From assembly GCF_029227915.1 (NCBI RefSeq), contig NC_079885.1, forward strand, positions 14,209,001-14,273,000: a stretch of 64,000 nt of DNA. The letters are read 5' to 3'. The stretch is from Hydractinia symbiolongicarpus (Eukaryota > Cnidaria > Hydrozoa > Anthoathecata > Hydractiniidae). The translations under genes were made by a program, and so were the position numbers. Positions 23,651 through 35,901 of this stretch are shown piece by piece (the stretch's first letter is position 1; each line of letters begins with the position of its first letter). The notes below the pieces were generated by a model. That model was not told where the DNA came from. It was given only the letters and a program-made list of their open reading frames with translations, and did not search any database.

Positions 23651-24100
23651 ATTGACTTTTTCACGTTACATTATTTATCATTACGACTGTGACGTATCTA
23701 TTTTACGCAATAGCCGCTGAGTAAATCAAGAAAGAGACATGATTAGAAGTTGCTTTCCCAGAAAAATGGCTACAATCGTGCTGCAATAAATGCGCCACGT
23801 CGCAAATGAACGGATTACGAGCGTCAGACAAAGAAAATGGCGATGTACTTAGTTTGCTAACTAACTTTGTCATATGAAAATTAAGTCTGAAAGTAGCCTA
23901 GATTGCATTCCTTGGAACTTTTTACCGGAAATCTTAAAGCGCATGGTTGTTGTAAATAATGGATAGCGCTTAAAAAGAGCTTTCAAATGCACATAAACAC
24001 GACCTATTTCGGATAAACCAGTCAAGAAATATGATCTTTAAAGCTTAAACCATTTTCGATGTAATGTGCTAATAAATCGTAGATATCTGCCCGTTTGTTT

Positions 24101-24219
24101 GTCTACGACCATACCACGATGAACACACCTGTTCTCGTCCGATCACGGAAGTTAACCATCGTTGGGCCGGGATAGTACTTGGATGGGGGACCGCCTGGGA
24201 ACTCCCGGTGTCGTAGGCT
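24101..24219 (+). rRNA. 5S rRNA copy 43
   Basis: G56C and C63T, twin of copy 40. Spacer class C follows. Confidence 0.95.
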
Positions 24220-24669
24220 ATTGACTTTTTCACGTCACATTATTTATCATTACGACTGTGACGTATCTTTTTTACGCAATAGCCGCTGAGTAAATCAAGT
24301 AAGAGACATGATTAGAAGTTGCTTTCCCTTAAAAAGGGCTACAATCTTGCTGCAATAAATGCGCCACGTCGCAAATGAATGGATTAAGAGCGTCAGACAA
24401 AGAAAATGGCGATGTAGTTAATTTGCTAATTAACTTTGTCATATGAAAAATAAGTCTGAAAGTACCCTAGATTGCCTTCGTTGGAACTTTTTACCGGAAA
24501 TCTTAAAGCGCATTATTGTCGTAAAGAATCGATAGCGCTTAAAAAGAGCTTTCAAATGCACATAAACACGACCTATTTCGGATAAACCAGTCAAGAAATA
24601 TGATCTTTAAAGCTTAAACCATTTTCGATGTAATGTGCTAATAAATCATAGATATCTGCCCGTTTGTTT

Positions 24670-24788
24670 GTCTACGACCATACCACGATGAACACACCTG
24701 TTCTCGTCCGATCACGGAAGTTAAGCATCGTCGGGCCGGGATAGTACTTGGATGGGGGACCGCCTGGGAACTCCCGGTGTCGTAGGCT
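24670..24788 (+). rRNA. 5S rRNA copy 44
   Basis: Matches the consensus; aatcatag flank; spacer has cacgtcac and class C. Confidence 0.97.
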
Positions 24789-25238
24789 ATTGACTTTTTC
24801 ACGTCACATTATTTATCATTACGACTGTGACGTATCTTTTTTACGCAATAGCCGCTGAGTAAATCAAGTAAGAGACATGATTAGAAGTTGCTTTCCCTTA
24901 AAAAGGGCTACAATCTTGCTGCAATAAATGCGCCACGTCGCAAATGAATGGATTACGAGCGTCAGACAAAGAAAATGGCGATGTACTTACTTTGCTAACT
25001 AACTTTGTCATATGAAAATTAAGTCTGAAAGTACCCTAGATTGCCTTCGTTGGAACTTTTTACCGGAAATCTTAAAGCGCATTATTGTCGTAAAGAATCG
25101 ATAGCGCTTAAAAAGAGCTTTCAAATGCACATAAACACGACCTATTTCCGATCACCCAGTCAAGAAATATGATCTTTAAAATTTGAACCATTTTCGATGT
25201 AATGTGCTAATAAATCGTAGATATCTGCCCGTTTGTTT

Positions 25239-25357
25239 GTTTACGACCATACCACGATGAACACACCTGTTCTCGTCCGATCACGGAAGTTAAGCATCGT
25301 CGGGCCGGGATAGTACTTGGATGGGGAACCGCCTGGGAACTCCCGGTGTCGTAGGCT
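25239..25357 (+). rRNA. 5S rRNA copy 45
   Basis: C3T and G89A. C3T gives a U3-G116 wobble in helix I. attgagttttt terminator, class C. Confidence 0.96.
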
Positions 25358-25806
25358 ATTGAGTTTTTCACGTTACATTATTTATCATTACGACTGTGAC
25401 GTATCTTTTTTACGCAATAGCCGCTGAGTAAATCAAGTAAGAGACATGATTAGAAGTTGCTTTCCCTTAAAAAGGGCTACAATCTTGCTGCAATAAATTC
25501 GCCACGTCGCAAATGAATGGATTACGAGCGTCAGACAAAGTAAATGGCGATGTACTTACTTTGCTAACTAACTTTGTCATATGAAAATTAAGTCTGAAAG
25601 TACCCTAAATTGCCTTCGTTGGAACTTTTTACCGGAAATCTTAAAGCGCATTATTGTCGTAAAGAATCGATAGCGCTTAAAAAGAGGTTTCAAATGCACA
25701 TAAACACGAACTATTTCCGATCACCCAGTCAAGAATTATGATCTTTAAAATTTGAACCATTTTCGATGTAATGTGCTAATAAATCGTAGATATCTGCCGT
25801 ATGTTT

Positions 25807-25925
25807 GTCTACGACCATACCACGATGAACACACCTGTTCTCGTCCGATCACGGAAGTTAAGCATCGTCGGGCCGGGATAGTACTTGGATGGGGGACCGC
25901 CTGGGAACTCCCGGTGTCGTAGGCT
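25807..25925 (+). rRNA. 5S rRNA copy 46
   Basis: Matches the consensus. One C is missing upstream (ctgccgtatg), moving the -30 element one base closer. gaccttttc terminator, class C. Confidence 0.97.
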
Positions 25926-26375
25926 ATTGACCTTTTCACGTTACATTATTTATCATTACGACTGTGACGTATTTTTTTTACGCAATAGCCGCTGAGTAAA
26001 TCAAGTAAGAGACATGATTAGAAGTTGCTTTCCCTTAAAAAGGGCTACAATCTTGCTGCAATAAATTCGCCACGTCGCAAATGAATGGATTACGAGCGTC
26101 AGACAAAGTAAATGGCGATGTACTTACTTTGCTAACTAACTTTGTCATATGAAAATTAAGTCTGAAAGTACCCTAAATTGCCTTCGTTGGAACTTTTTAC
26201 CGGAAATCTTAAAGCGCATTATTGTCGTAAAGAATCGATAGCGCTTAAAAAGAGCTTTCAAATGCACATAAACACGAACTATTTCCGATCACCCAGTCAA
26301 GAATTATGATCTTTAAAATTTGAACCATTTTCGATGTAATGTGCTAATAAATCGTAGATATCTGCCCGTTTGTTT

Positions 26376-26494
26376 GTCTACGACCATACCACGATGAACA
26401 CACCTGTTCTCGTCCGATCACGGAAGTTGAGCATCGTCGGGCCGGGATAGTACTTGGATGGGGGACCGCCTGGGAACTCCCGGTGTCGTAGGCT
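26376..26494 (+). rRNA. 5S rRNA copy 47
   Basis: A54G in the A box (gttgagc). gaccttttc terminator, class C. Confidence 0.96.
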
Positions 26495-26944
26495 ATTGAC
26501 CTTTTCACGTTACATTATTTATCATTACGACTGTGACGTATCTTTTTTACGCAATAGCCGCTGAGTAAATCAAGTAAGAGACATGATTAGAAGTTGCTTT
26601 CCCTTAAAAAGGGCTACAATCTTGCTGCAATAAATTCGCCACGTCGCAAATGAATGGATTACGAGCGTCAGACAAAGTAAATGGCGATGTACTTACTTTG
26701 CTAACTAACTTTGTCATATGAAAATTAAGTCTGAAAGTAGCCTAGATTGCATTCGTTGGAACTTTTTACCGGAAATCTTAAAGCGCATGGTTGTTGTAAA
26801 TAATGGATAGCGCTTAAAAAGAGCTTTCAAATGCACATAAACACGACCTATTTCGGATAAACCAGTCAAGAAATATGATCTTTAAAGCTTAAACCATTTT
26901 CGATGTAATGTGCTAATAAATCATAGATATCTGCCCGTTTGTTT

Positions 26945-27063
26945 GTCTACGACCATACCACGATGAACACACCTGTTCTCGTCCGATCACGGAAGTTAAG
27001 CATCGTCGGGCCGGGATAGTACTTGGATGGGGGACCGCCTGGGAACTCCCGGTGTCGTAGGCT
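26945..27063 (+). rRNA. 5S rRNA copy 48
   Basis: Matches the consensus; aatcatag flank; twin of copy 44. Spacer class C. Confidence 0.97.
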
Positions 27064-27513
27064 ATTGACTTTTTCACGTCACATTATTTATCATTACGAC
27101 TGTGACGTATCTTTTTTACGCAATAGCCGCTGAGTAAATCAAGTAAGAGACATGATTAGAAGTTGCTTTCCCTTAAAAAGGGCTACAATCTTGCTGCAAT
27201 AAATGCGCCACGTCGCAAATGAATGGATTACGAGCGTCAGACAAAGAAAATGGCGATGTACTTACTTTGCTAACTAACTTTGTCATATGAAAATTAAGTC
27301 TGAAAGTACCCTAGATTGCCTTCGTTGGAACTTTTTACCGGAAATCTTAAAGCGCATTATTGTCGTAAAGAATCGATAGCGCTTAAAAAGAGCTTTCAAA
27401 TGCACATAAACACGACCTATTTCCGATCACCCAGTCAAGAAATATGATCTTTAAAATTTGAACCATTTTCGATGTAATGTGCTAATAAATCGTAGATATC
27501 TGCCCGTTTGTTT

Positions 27514-27632
27514 GTTTACGACCATACCACGATGAACACACCTGTTCTCGTCCGATCACGGAAGTTAAGCATCGTCGGGCCGGGATAGTACTTGGATGGG
27601 GAACCGCCTGGGAACTCCCGGTGTCGTAGGCT
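27514..27632 (+). rRNA. 5S rRNA copy 49
   Basis: C3T and G89A, twin of copy 45. Spacer class C. Confidence 0.96.
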
Positions 27633-28081
27633 ATTGAGTTTTTCACGTTACATTATTTATCATTACGACTGTGACGTATCTTTTTTACGCAATAGCCGCT
27701 GAGTAAATCAAGTAAGAGACATGATTAGAAGTTGCTTTCCCTTAAAAAGGGCTACAATCTTGCTGCAATAAATTCGTCACGTCGCAAATGAATGGATTAC
27801 GAGCGTCAGACAAAGTAAATGGCGATGTACTTACTTTGCTAACTAACTTTGTCATATGAAAATTAAGTCTGAAAGTACCCTAAATTGCCTTCGTTGGAAC
27901 TTTTTACCGGAAATCTTAAAGCGCATTATTGTCGTAAAGAATCGATAGCGCTTAAAAAGAGGTTTCAAATGCACATAAACACGAACTATTTCCGATCACC
28001 CAGTCAAGAATTATGATCTTTAAAATTTGAACCATTTTCGATGTAATGTGCTAATAAATCGTAGATATCTGCCGTATGTTT

Positions 28082-28200
28082 GTCTACGACCATACCACGA
28101 TGAACACACCTGTTCTCGTCCGATCACGGAAGTTAAGCATCGTCGGGCCGGGATAGTACTTGGATGGGGGACCGCCTGGGAACTCCCGGTGTCGTAGGCT
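28082..28200 (+). rRNA. 5S rRNA copy 50
   Basis: Matches the consensus; carries the same one-base upstream deletion as copy 46. Spacer class C. Confidence 0.97.
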
Positions 28201-28650
28201 ATTGACCTTTTCACGTTACATTATTTATCATTACGACTGTGACGTATTTTTTTTACGCAATAGCCGCTGAGTAAATCAAGTAAGAGACATGATTAGAAGT
28301 TGCTTTCCCTTAAAAAGGGCTACAATCTTGCTGCAATAAATTCGCCACGTCGCAAATGAATGGATTACGAGCGTCAGACAAAGTGAATGGCGATGTACTT
28401 ACTTTGCTAACTAACTTTGTCATATGAAAATTAAGTCTGAAAGTACCCTAAATTGCCTTCGTTGGAACTTTTTACCGGAAATCTTAAAGCGCATTATTGT
28501 CGTAAAGAATCGATAGCGCTTAAAAAGAGCTTTCAAATGCACATAAACACGAACTATTTCCGATCACCCAGTCAAGAATTATGATCTTTAAAATTTGAAC
28601 CATTTTCGATGTAATGTGCTAATAAATCGTAGATATCTGCCCGTTTGTTT

Positions 28651-28769
28651 GTCTACGACCATACCACGATGAACACACCTGTTCTCGTCCGATCACGGAA
28701 GTTGAGCATCGTCGGGCCGGGATAGTACTTGGATGGGGGACCGCCTGGGAACTCCCGGTGTCGTAGGCT
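28651..28769 (+). rRNA. 5S rRNA copy 51
   Basis: A54G in the A box, twin of copy 47. Spacer class C. Confidence 0.96.
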
Positions 28770-29219
28770 ATTGACCTTTTCACGTTACATTATTTATCAT
28801 TACGACTGTGACGTATCTTTTTTACGCAATAGCCGCTGAGTAAATCAAGTAAGAGACATGATTAGAAGTTGCTTTCCCTTAAAAAGGGCTACAATCTTGC
28901 TGCAATAAATTCGCCACGTCGCAAATGAATGGATTACGAGCGTCAGACAAAGTAAATGGCGATGTACTTACTTTGCTAACTAACTTTGTCATATGAAAAT
29001 TAAGTCTGAAAGTAGCCTAGATTGCATTCGTTGGAACTTTTTACCGGAAATCTTAAAGCGCATTATTGTCGTAAAGAATCGATAGCGCTTAAAAAGAGCT
29101 TTCAAATGCACATAAACACGACCTATTTCCGATCACCCAGTCAAGAAATATGATCTTTAAAATTTGAACCATTTTCGATGTAATGTGCTAATAAATCGTA
29201 GATATCTGCCCGTTTGTTT

Positions 29220-29338
29220 GTCTACGACCATACCACGATGAACACACCTGTTCTCGTCCGATCACGGAAGTTAAGCATCGTCGGGCCGGGATAGTACTTG
29301 GATGGGGAACCACCTGGGAACTCCCGGTGTCGTAGGCT
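29220..29338 (+). rRNA. 5S rRNA copy 52
   Basis: G89A and G93A. G93A turns the U84-G93 wobble of helix IV into a Watson-Crick pair. Class C spacer with ctgattaaatc, the signature that accompanies most G93A genes. Confidence 0.96.
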
Positions 29339-29610
29339 ATTGACTTTTTCACGTTACATTATTTATCATTACGACTGTGACGTATCTTTTTTACGCAATA
29401 GCCGCTGATTAAATCAAGTAAGAGACATGATTAGAAGTTTCTTTCCCTTAAAAAGGGCTACAATCTTGCTGCAATAAATTCGCCACGTCGCAAATGAATG
29501 GATTAAGAGCGTCAGACAAAGAAAATGGCGATGTAGTTAATTTGCTAATTAACTTTGTCATATGAAAATTAAGTCTGAAAGTACCCTAGATTGCCTTCGT
29601 TGGAACTTTT

Positions 29611-29621
29611 TACCGAAATCG
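29611..29621 (+). other. 146-bp spacer deletion junction
   Basis: Spacer sequence runs directly from taccg to aaatcgtag, skipping the stem-loop block and most of the proximal upstream flank. The unit is 423 bp instead of 569. A short aaatc occurs at both ends of the missing piece, one base out of register, so microhomology is possible but not exact. Confidence 0.9.
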
Positions 29622-29642
29622 TAGATATCTGCCCGTATGTTT

Positions 29643-29761
29643 GTCTACGACCATACCACGATGAACACACCTGTTCTCGTCCGATCACGGAAGTTAAGCA
29701 TCGTCGGGCCGGGATAGTACTTGGATGGGGGACCGCCTGGGAACTCCCGGTGTCGTAGGTT
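29643..29761 (+). rRNA. 5S rRNA copy 53 (short upstream spacer)
   Basis: C118T (G1-U118 wobble closing helix I). The 146-bp deletion leaves only 27 bp of normal upstream flank and turns the AATAAAT at -30 into CCGAAAT. Gene body and terminator are intact. If the -30 element matters, this copy should be weak. Spacer class A with attgcgactg follows. Confidence 0.96.
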
Positions 29762-30211
29762 ATTGACTTTTTCACGTTACATTATTAATCATTGCGACTG
29801 TGACGTATCTTTTTTACGCAATAGCCGCTGAGTAAATCAAGAAAGAGACATGATTAGAAGTTGCTTTCCCAGCAAAACGGCTACAATCGTGCTGCAATAA
29901 ATGCGCCACGTCGCAAATGAATGGATTACGAGCGTCAGACAAAGAAAATGGCGATGTACTTACTTTGCTAACTAACTTTGTCATATGAAAATTAAGTCTG
30001 AAAGTACCCTAGATTGCCTTCGTTGGAACTTTTTACCGGAAATCTTAAAGCGCATTATTGTCGTAAAGAATCGATAGCGCTTAAAAAGAGCTTTCAAATG
30101 CACATAAACACGACCTATTTCCGATCACCCAGTTAAGAAATATGATCTTTAAAATTTGAACCATTTTCGATGTAATGTGCTAATAAATCGTAGATATCTG
30201 CCCGTTTGTTT

Positions 30212-30330
30212 GTCTACGACCATACCACGATGAACACACCTGTTCTCGTCCGATCACGGAAGTTAAGCATCGTCGGGCCGGGATAGTACTTGGATGGGGA
30301 ACCGCCTGGGAACTCCCGGTGTCGTAGGCT
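30212..30330 (+). rRNA. 5S rRNA copy 54
   Basis: G89A only. Spacer class C follows. Confidence 0.97.
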
Positions 30331-30780
30331 ATTGACTTTTTCACGTTACATTATTTATCATTACGACTGTGACGTATCTTTTTTACGCAATAGCCGCTGA
30401 GTAAATCAAGTAAGAGACATGATTAGAAGTTTCTTTCCCTTAAAAAGGGCTACAATCTTGCTGCAATAAATTCGCCACGTCGCAAATGAATGGATTAAGA
30501 GCGTCAGACAAAGAAAATGGCGATGTAGTTAATTTGCTAATTAACTTTGTCATATGAAAATTAAGTCTGAAAGTACCCTAGATTGCCTTCGTTGGAACTT
30601 TTTACCGGAAATCTTAAAGCGCATTATTGTCGTAAAGAATCGATAGCGCCTAAAAAGAGCTTTCAAATGCACATAAACACGACCTATTTCCGATCACCCA
30701 GTCAAGAAATATGATCTTTAAAATTTGAACCATTTTCGATGTAATGTGCTAATAAATCGTAGATATCTGCCCGTTTGATT

Positions 30781-30899
30781 GTCCACGATCATACCACGAT
30801 GAACACACCTGTTCTCGTCCGTTCACGGAAGTTAAGCATCGTCGGGCCGGGATAGTACTTGGATGGGGAACCGCCTGGGAACTCCCGGTGTCGTAGGCT
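30781..30899 (+). rRNA. 5S rRNA copy 55 (variant)
   Basis: T4C, C9T, A42T and G89A. T4C makes a C4-A115 mismatch and C9T a U9-G110 wobble in helix I. Spacer class C with ctgattaaatc. Confidence 0.95.
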
Positions 30900-31349
30900 A
30901 TTGACTTTTTCACGTTACATTATTTATCATTACGACTGTGACGTATCTTTTTTACGCAATAGCCGCTGATTAAATCAAGTAAGAGACATGATTAGAAGTT
31001 TCTTTCCCTTAAAAAGGGCTACAATCTTGCTGCAATAAATTCGCCACGTCGCAAATGAATGGATTACGAGCGTCAGACAAAGTAAATGGCGATGTACTTA
31101 CTTTGCTAACTAACTTTGTCATATGAAAATTAAGTCTGAAAGTACCCTAAATTGCCTTCGTTGGAACTTTTTACCGGAAATCTTAAAGCGCATTATTGTC
31201 GTAAAGAATCGATAGCGCTTAAAAAGAGGTTTCAAATGCACATAAACACGAACTATTTCCGATCACCCAGTCAAGAATTATGATCTTTAAAATTTGAACC
31301 ATATTCGATGTAATGTGCTAATAAATCGTAGATGTCTGCCCGTTTGTTT

Positions 31350-31468
31350 GTCTACGACCATACCACGATGAACACACCTGTTCTCGTCCGATCACGGAAG
31401 TTAAGCATCGTCGGGCCGGGATAGTACTTGGATGGGGGACCGCCTGGGAACTCCCGGTGTCGTAGGCT
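31350..31468 (+). rRNA. 5S rRNA copy 56
   Basis: Matches the consensus. Upstream flank has catattcg and atgtctg. gaccttttc terminator, class C. Confidence 0.97.
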
Positions 31469-31918
31469 ATTGACCTTTTCACGTTACATTATTTATCATT
31501 ACGACTGTGACGTATCTTTTTTACGCAATAGCCGCTGAGTAAATCAAGTAAGAGACATGATTAGAAGTTGCTTTCCCTTAAAAAGGGCTACAATCTTGCT
31601 GCAATAAATTCGCCACGTCGCAAATGAATGGATTAAGAGCGTCAGACAAAGAAAATGGCGATGTAGTTAATTTGCTAATTAACTTTGTCATATGAAAATT
31701 AAGTCTGAAAGTACCCTAGATTGCCTTCGTTGGAACTTTTTACCGGAAATTATAAAGCGCATTATTGTCGTAAAGAATCGATAGCGCTTAAAAAGAGCTT
31801 TCAAATGCACATAAACACGACCTATTTCCGATCACCCAGTCAAGAAATATGATCTTTAAAATTTGAACCATTTTCGATGTAATGTGCTAATAAATCGTAG
31901 ATATCTGCCCGTTTGTTT

Positions 31919-32037
31919 GTCTACGACCATACCACAATGAACACACCTGTTCTCGTCCGATCACGGAAGTTAAGCAACGTCGGGCCGGGATAGTACTTGG
32001 ATGGGGAACCGCCTGGGAACTCCCGGTGTCGTAGGCT
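31919..32037 (+). rRNA. 5S rRNA copy 57 (variant)
   Basis: G18A, T59A and G89A. G18A and T59A make adjacent helix II mismatches (A18-C60, A19-A59), and T59A lies in the A box. attgagttttt, class C. Confidence 0.95.
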
Positions 32038-32487
32038 ATTGAGTTTTTCACGTTACATTATTTATCATTACGACTGTGACGTATCTTTTTTACGCAATAG
32101 CTGCTGAGTAAATCAAGTAAGAGACATGATTAGAAGTTTCTTTCCCTTAAAAAGGGCTACAATCTTGCTGCAATAAATTCGCCACGTCGCAAATGAATGG
32201 ATTACGAGCGTCAGACAAAGTAAATGGCGATGTACTTACTTTGCTAACTAACTTTGTCATATGAAAATTAAGTCTGAAAGTACCCTAAATTGCCTTCGTT
32301 GGAACTTTTTACCGGAAATCTTAAAGCGCATTATTGTCGTAAAGAATCGATAGCGCTTAAAAAGAGGTTTCAAATGCACATAAACACGAACTATTTCCGA
32401 TCAACCAGTCAAGAATTATGATCTTTAAAATTTGAACCATTTTCGATGTAATGTGCTAATAAATCGTAGATATCTGCCCGTATGTTT

Positions 32488-32606
32488 GTCTACGACCATA
32501 CCACGATGAACACACCTGTTGTCGTCCGATCACGGAAGTTAAGCATCGTCGGGCCGGGATAGTACTTGGATGGGGGACCGCCTGGGAACTCCCGGTGTCG
32601 TAGGCT
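32488..32606 (+). rRNA. 5S rRNA copy 58
   Basis: C34G in the helix III region. gaccttttc, class C. Confidence 0.96.
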
Positions 32607-33056
32607 ATTGACCTTTTCACGTTACATTATTTATCATTACGACTGTGACGTATCTTTTTTACGCAATAGCCGCTGAGTAAATCAAGTAAGAGACATGATT
32701 AGAAGTTGCTTTCCCTTAAAAAGGGCTACAATCTTGCTGCAATAAATTCGCCACGTCGCAAATGAATGGATTACGAGCGTCAGACAAAGTAAATGGCGAT
32801 GTACTTACTTTGCTAACTAACTTTGTCATATGAAAATTAAGTCTGAAAGTACCCTAAATTGCCTTCGTTGGAACTTTTTACCGGAAATCTTAAAGCGCAT
32901 TATTGTCGTAAAGAATCGATAGCGCTTAAAAAGAGCTTTCAAATGCACATAAACACGAACTATTTCCGATCACCCAGTCAAGAATTATGATCTTTAAAAT
33001 TTGAACCATTTTCGATGTAATGTGCTAATAAATCGTAGATATCTGCCCGTTTGTTT

Positions 33057-33175
33057 GTCTACGACCATACCACGATGAACACACCTGTTCTCGTCCGATC
33101 ACGGAAGTTAAGCATCGTCGGGCCGGGATAGTACTTGGATGGGGGACCGCCTGGGAACTCCCGGTGTCGTAGGCT
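33057..33175 (+). rRNA. 5S rRNA copy 59
   Basis: Matches the consensus. gaccttttc, class C. Spacer before copy 60 has agaaccgata. Confidence 0.97.
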
Positions 33176-33625
33176 ATTGACCTTTTCACGTTACATTATT
33201 TATCATTACGACTGTGACGTATCTTTTTTACGCAATAGCCGCTGAGTAAATCAAGTAAGAGACATGATTAGAAGTTGCTTTCCCTTAAAAAGGGCTACAA
33301 TCTTGCTGCAATAAATTCGCCACGTCGCAAATGAATGGATTACGAGCGTCAGACAAAGTAAATGGCGATGTACTTACTTTGCTAACTAACTTTGTCATAT
33401 GAAAATTAAGTCTGAAAGTACCCTAAATTGCCTTCGTTGGAACTTTTTACCGGAAATCTTAAAGCGCATTATTGTCGTAAAGAACCGATAGCGCTTAAAA
33501 AGAGCTTTCAAATGCACATAAACACGAACTATTTCCGATCACCCAGTCAAGAATTATGATCTTTAAAATTTGAACCATTTTTGATGTAATGTGCTAATAA
33601 ATCGTAGATATCTGCCCGTTTGTTT

Positions 33626-33744
33626 GTCTACGACCATACCACGATGAACACACCTGTTCTCGTCCGATCACGGAAGTTAAGCATGGTCGGGCCGGGATAG
33701 TACTTGGATGGGGGACCGCCTGGGAACTCCCGGTGTCGTAGGTT
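33626..33744 (+). rRNA. 5S rRNA copy 60
   Basis: C60G and C118T. C60G makes a G18-G60 clash in helix II and alters the A box; C118T gives a G1-U118 wobble. First member of the C60G / G89T / G93A triad. Class B spacer with tttttcatt. Confidence 0.95.
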
Positions 33745-34194
33745 ATTGACTTTTTCACGTTACATTATTTTTCATTACGACTGTGACGTATCTTTTTTAC
33801 GCAATAGCCGCTGAGTAAATCAAGAAAGAGACATGATTAGAAGTTGCTTTCCCAGAAAAACGGCTATAATCGTGCTGCAATAAATGCGCCACGTCGCAAA
33901 TGAATGGATTACGAGCGTCAGAAAAAGAAAATGGCGATGTACTTAGTTTGCTGACTAACTTTGTCATATGAAAATTAAGTCTGAAAGTAGCCTAGATTGC
34001 ATTCGTTGGAACTTTTTACCGGAAATCTTAAAGCGCATGGTTGTTGTAAATAATGGATAGCGCTTAAAAAGAGCTTTCAAATGCACATAAACACGACCTA
34101 TTTCGGATAAACCAGTCAAGAAATATGATCTTTAAAGCTTAAACCATTTTCGATGTAATGTGCTAATAAATCGTAGATATCTGCCCGTTTGTTT

Positions 34195-34313
34195 GTCTAC
34201 GACCATACCACGATGAACACACCTGTTCTCGTCCGATCACGGAAGTTAAGCATCGTCGGGCCGGGATAGTACTTGGATGGGGTACCGCCTGGGAACTCCC
34301 GGTGTCGTAGGCT
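34195..34313 (+). rRNA. 5S rRNA copy 61
   Basis: G89T, in the helix IV loop. Second member of the triad. Spacer class C. Confidence 0.96.
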
Positions 34314-34763
34314 ATTGACTTTTTCACGTCACATTATTTATCATTACGACTGTGACGTATCTTTTTTACGCAATAGCCGCTGAGTAAATCAAGTAAGAGA
34401 CATGATTAGAAGTTGCTTTCCCTTAAAAAGGGCTACAATCTTGCTGCAATAAATGCGCCACGTCGCAAATGAATAGATTAAGAGCGTCAGACAAAGAAAA
34501 TGGCGATGTAGTTAATTTGCTAATTAACTTTGTCATATGAAAATTAAGTCTGAAAGTACCCTAGATTGCCTTCGTTGGAACTTTTTACCGGAAATCTTAA
34601 AGCGCATTATTGTCGTAAAGAATCGATAGCGCTTAAAAAGAGCTTTCAAATGCACATAAACACGACCTATTTCTGATCACCCAGTCAAGAAATATGATCT
34701 TTAAAATTTGAACCATTTTCGATGTAATGTGCTAATAAATCGTAGATATCTGCCCGTTTGTTT

Positions 34764-34882
34764 GTCTACGACCATACCACGATGAACACACCTGTTCTCG
34801 TCCGATCACGGAAGTTAAGCACCGTCGGGCCGGGATAGTATTTGGATGGGGAACCACCTGGGAACTCCCGGTGTCGTAGGCT
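34764..34882 (+). rRNA. 5S rRNA copy 62
   Basis: T59C, C78T, G89A and G93A. T59C makes an A19-C59 mismatch; G93A strengthens helix IV. Third member of the triad. Class C with ctgattaaatc. Confidence 0.95.
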
Positions 34883-35332
34883 ATTGACTTTTTCACGTTA
34901 CATTATTTATCATTACGACTGTGACGTATCTTTTTTACGCAATAGCCGCTGATTAAATCAAGTAAGAGACATGATTAGAAGTTTCTTTCCCTTAAAAAGG
35001 GCTACAATCTTGCTGCAATAAATTCGCCACGTCGCAAATGAATGGATTACGAGCGTCAGACAAAGTAAATGGCGATGTACTTACTTTGCTAACTAACTTT
35101 GTCATATGAAAATTAAGTCTGAAAGTACCCTAAATTGCCTTCGTTGGAACTTTTTACCGGAAATCTTAAAGCGCATTATTGTCGTAAAGAATCGATAGCG
35201 CTTAAAAAGAGGTTTCAAATGCACATAAACACGAACTATTTCCGATCACCCAGTCAAGAATTATGATCTTTAAAATTTGAACCATATTCGATGTAATGTG
35301 CTAATAAATCGTAGATGTCTGCCCGTTTGTTT

Positions 35333-35451
35333 GTCTACGACCATACCACGATGAACACACCTGTTCTCGTCCGATCACGGAAGTTAAGCATCGTCGGGCC
35401 GGGATAGTACTTGGATGGGGGACCGCCTGGGAACTCCCGGTGTCGTAGGCT
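35333..35451 (+). rRNA. 5S rRNA copy 63
   Basis: Matches the consensus; twin of copy 56, including catattcg and atgtctg upstream. Confidence 0.97.
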
Positions 35452-35901
35452 ATTGACCTTTTCACGTTACATTATTTATCATTACGACTGTGACGTATCT
35501 TTTTTACGCAATAGCCGCTGAGTAAATCAAGTAAGAGACATGATTAGAAGTTGCTTTCCCTTAAAAAGGGCTACAATCTTGCTGCAATAAATTCGCCACG
35601 TCGCAAATGAATGGATTAAGAGCGTCAGACAAAGAAAATGGCGATGTAGTTAATTTGCTAATTAACTTTGTCATATGAAAATTAAGTCTGAAAGTACCCT
35701 AGATTGCCTTCGTTGGAACTTTTTACCGGAAATTATAAAGCGCATTATTGTCGTAAAGAATCGATAGCGCTTAAAAAGAGCTTTCAAATGCACATAAACA
35801 CGACCTATTTCCGATCACCCAGTCAAGAAATATGATCTTTAAAATTTGAACCATTTTCGATGTAATGTGCTAATAAATCGTAGATATCTGCCCGTTTGTT
35901 T

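Larger units (their letters stand above)
24532..26806 (+). repeat. Four-unit block (copies 44-47), first copy of 2275-bp duplication
   Basis: Copies 44-47 recur as 48-51 at 2275 bp, which is four units less one base. Shared markers are aatcatag before the first gene, C3T in the second, a one-base spacer deletion before the third and A54G in the fourth. Boundaries are approximate, set where upstream spacers diverge. Confidence 0.8.
26807..29060 (+). repeat. Four-unit block (copies 48-51), second copy of 2275-bp duplication
   Basis: Repeats 24532-26806 with few differences (for example ttcgtcacg near 27776 and agtgaatgg near 28383 are private to this copy). The right limit is approximate. Confidence 0.8.
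30874..34856 (+). repeat. Seven-unit block, first copy of 3983-bp duplication (copies 56-62)
   Basis: The sequence from gene position 94 of copy 55 through copy 62 recurs 3983 bp later. I compared marker sites across it (catattcg, aaattataaag, agctgctgag, gatcaaccag, agaaccgata, gctataatcg, cagaaaaag, gctgactaac, gaatagatt) and found no difference. Confidence 0.9.

Noticed and set aside
25745-25939. Minus-strand open reading frames of 64-68 codons (also at 28020-28214, 29569-29775, 43236-43430, 52338-52532, 60872-61066)
   Set aside because: Each is the antisense of a 5S gene. They exist only where a one-base deletion near -10, or the 146-bp deletion before copy 53, changes the frame upstream of the gene. 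No codon bias or ribosome site; not proteins.
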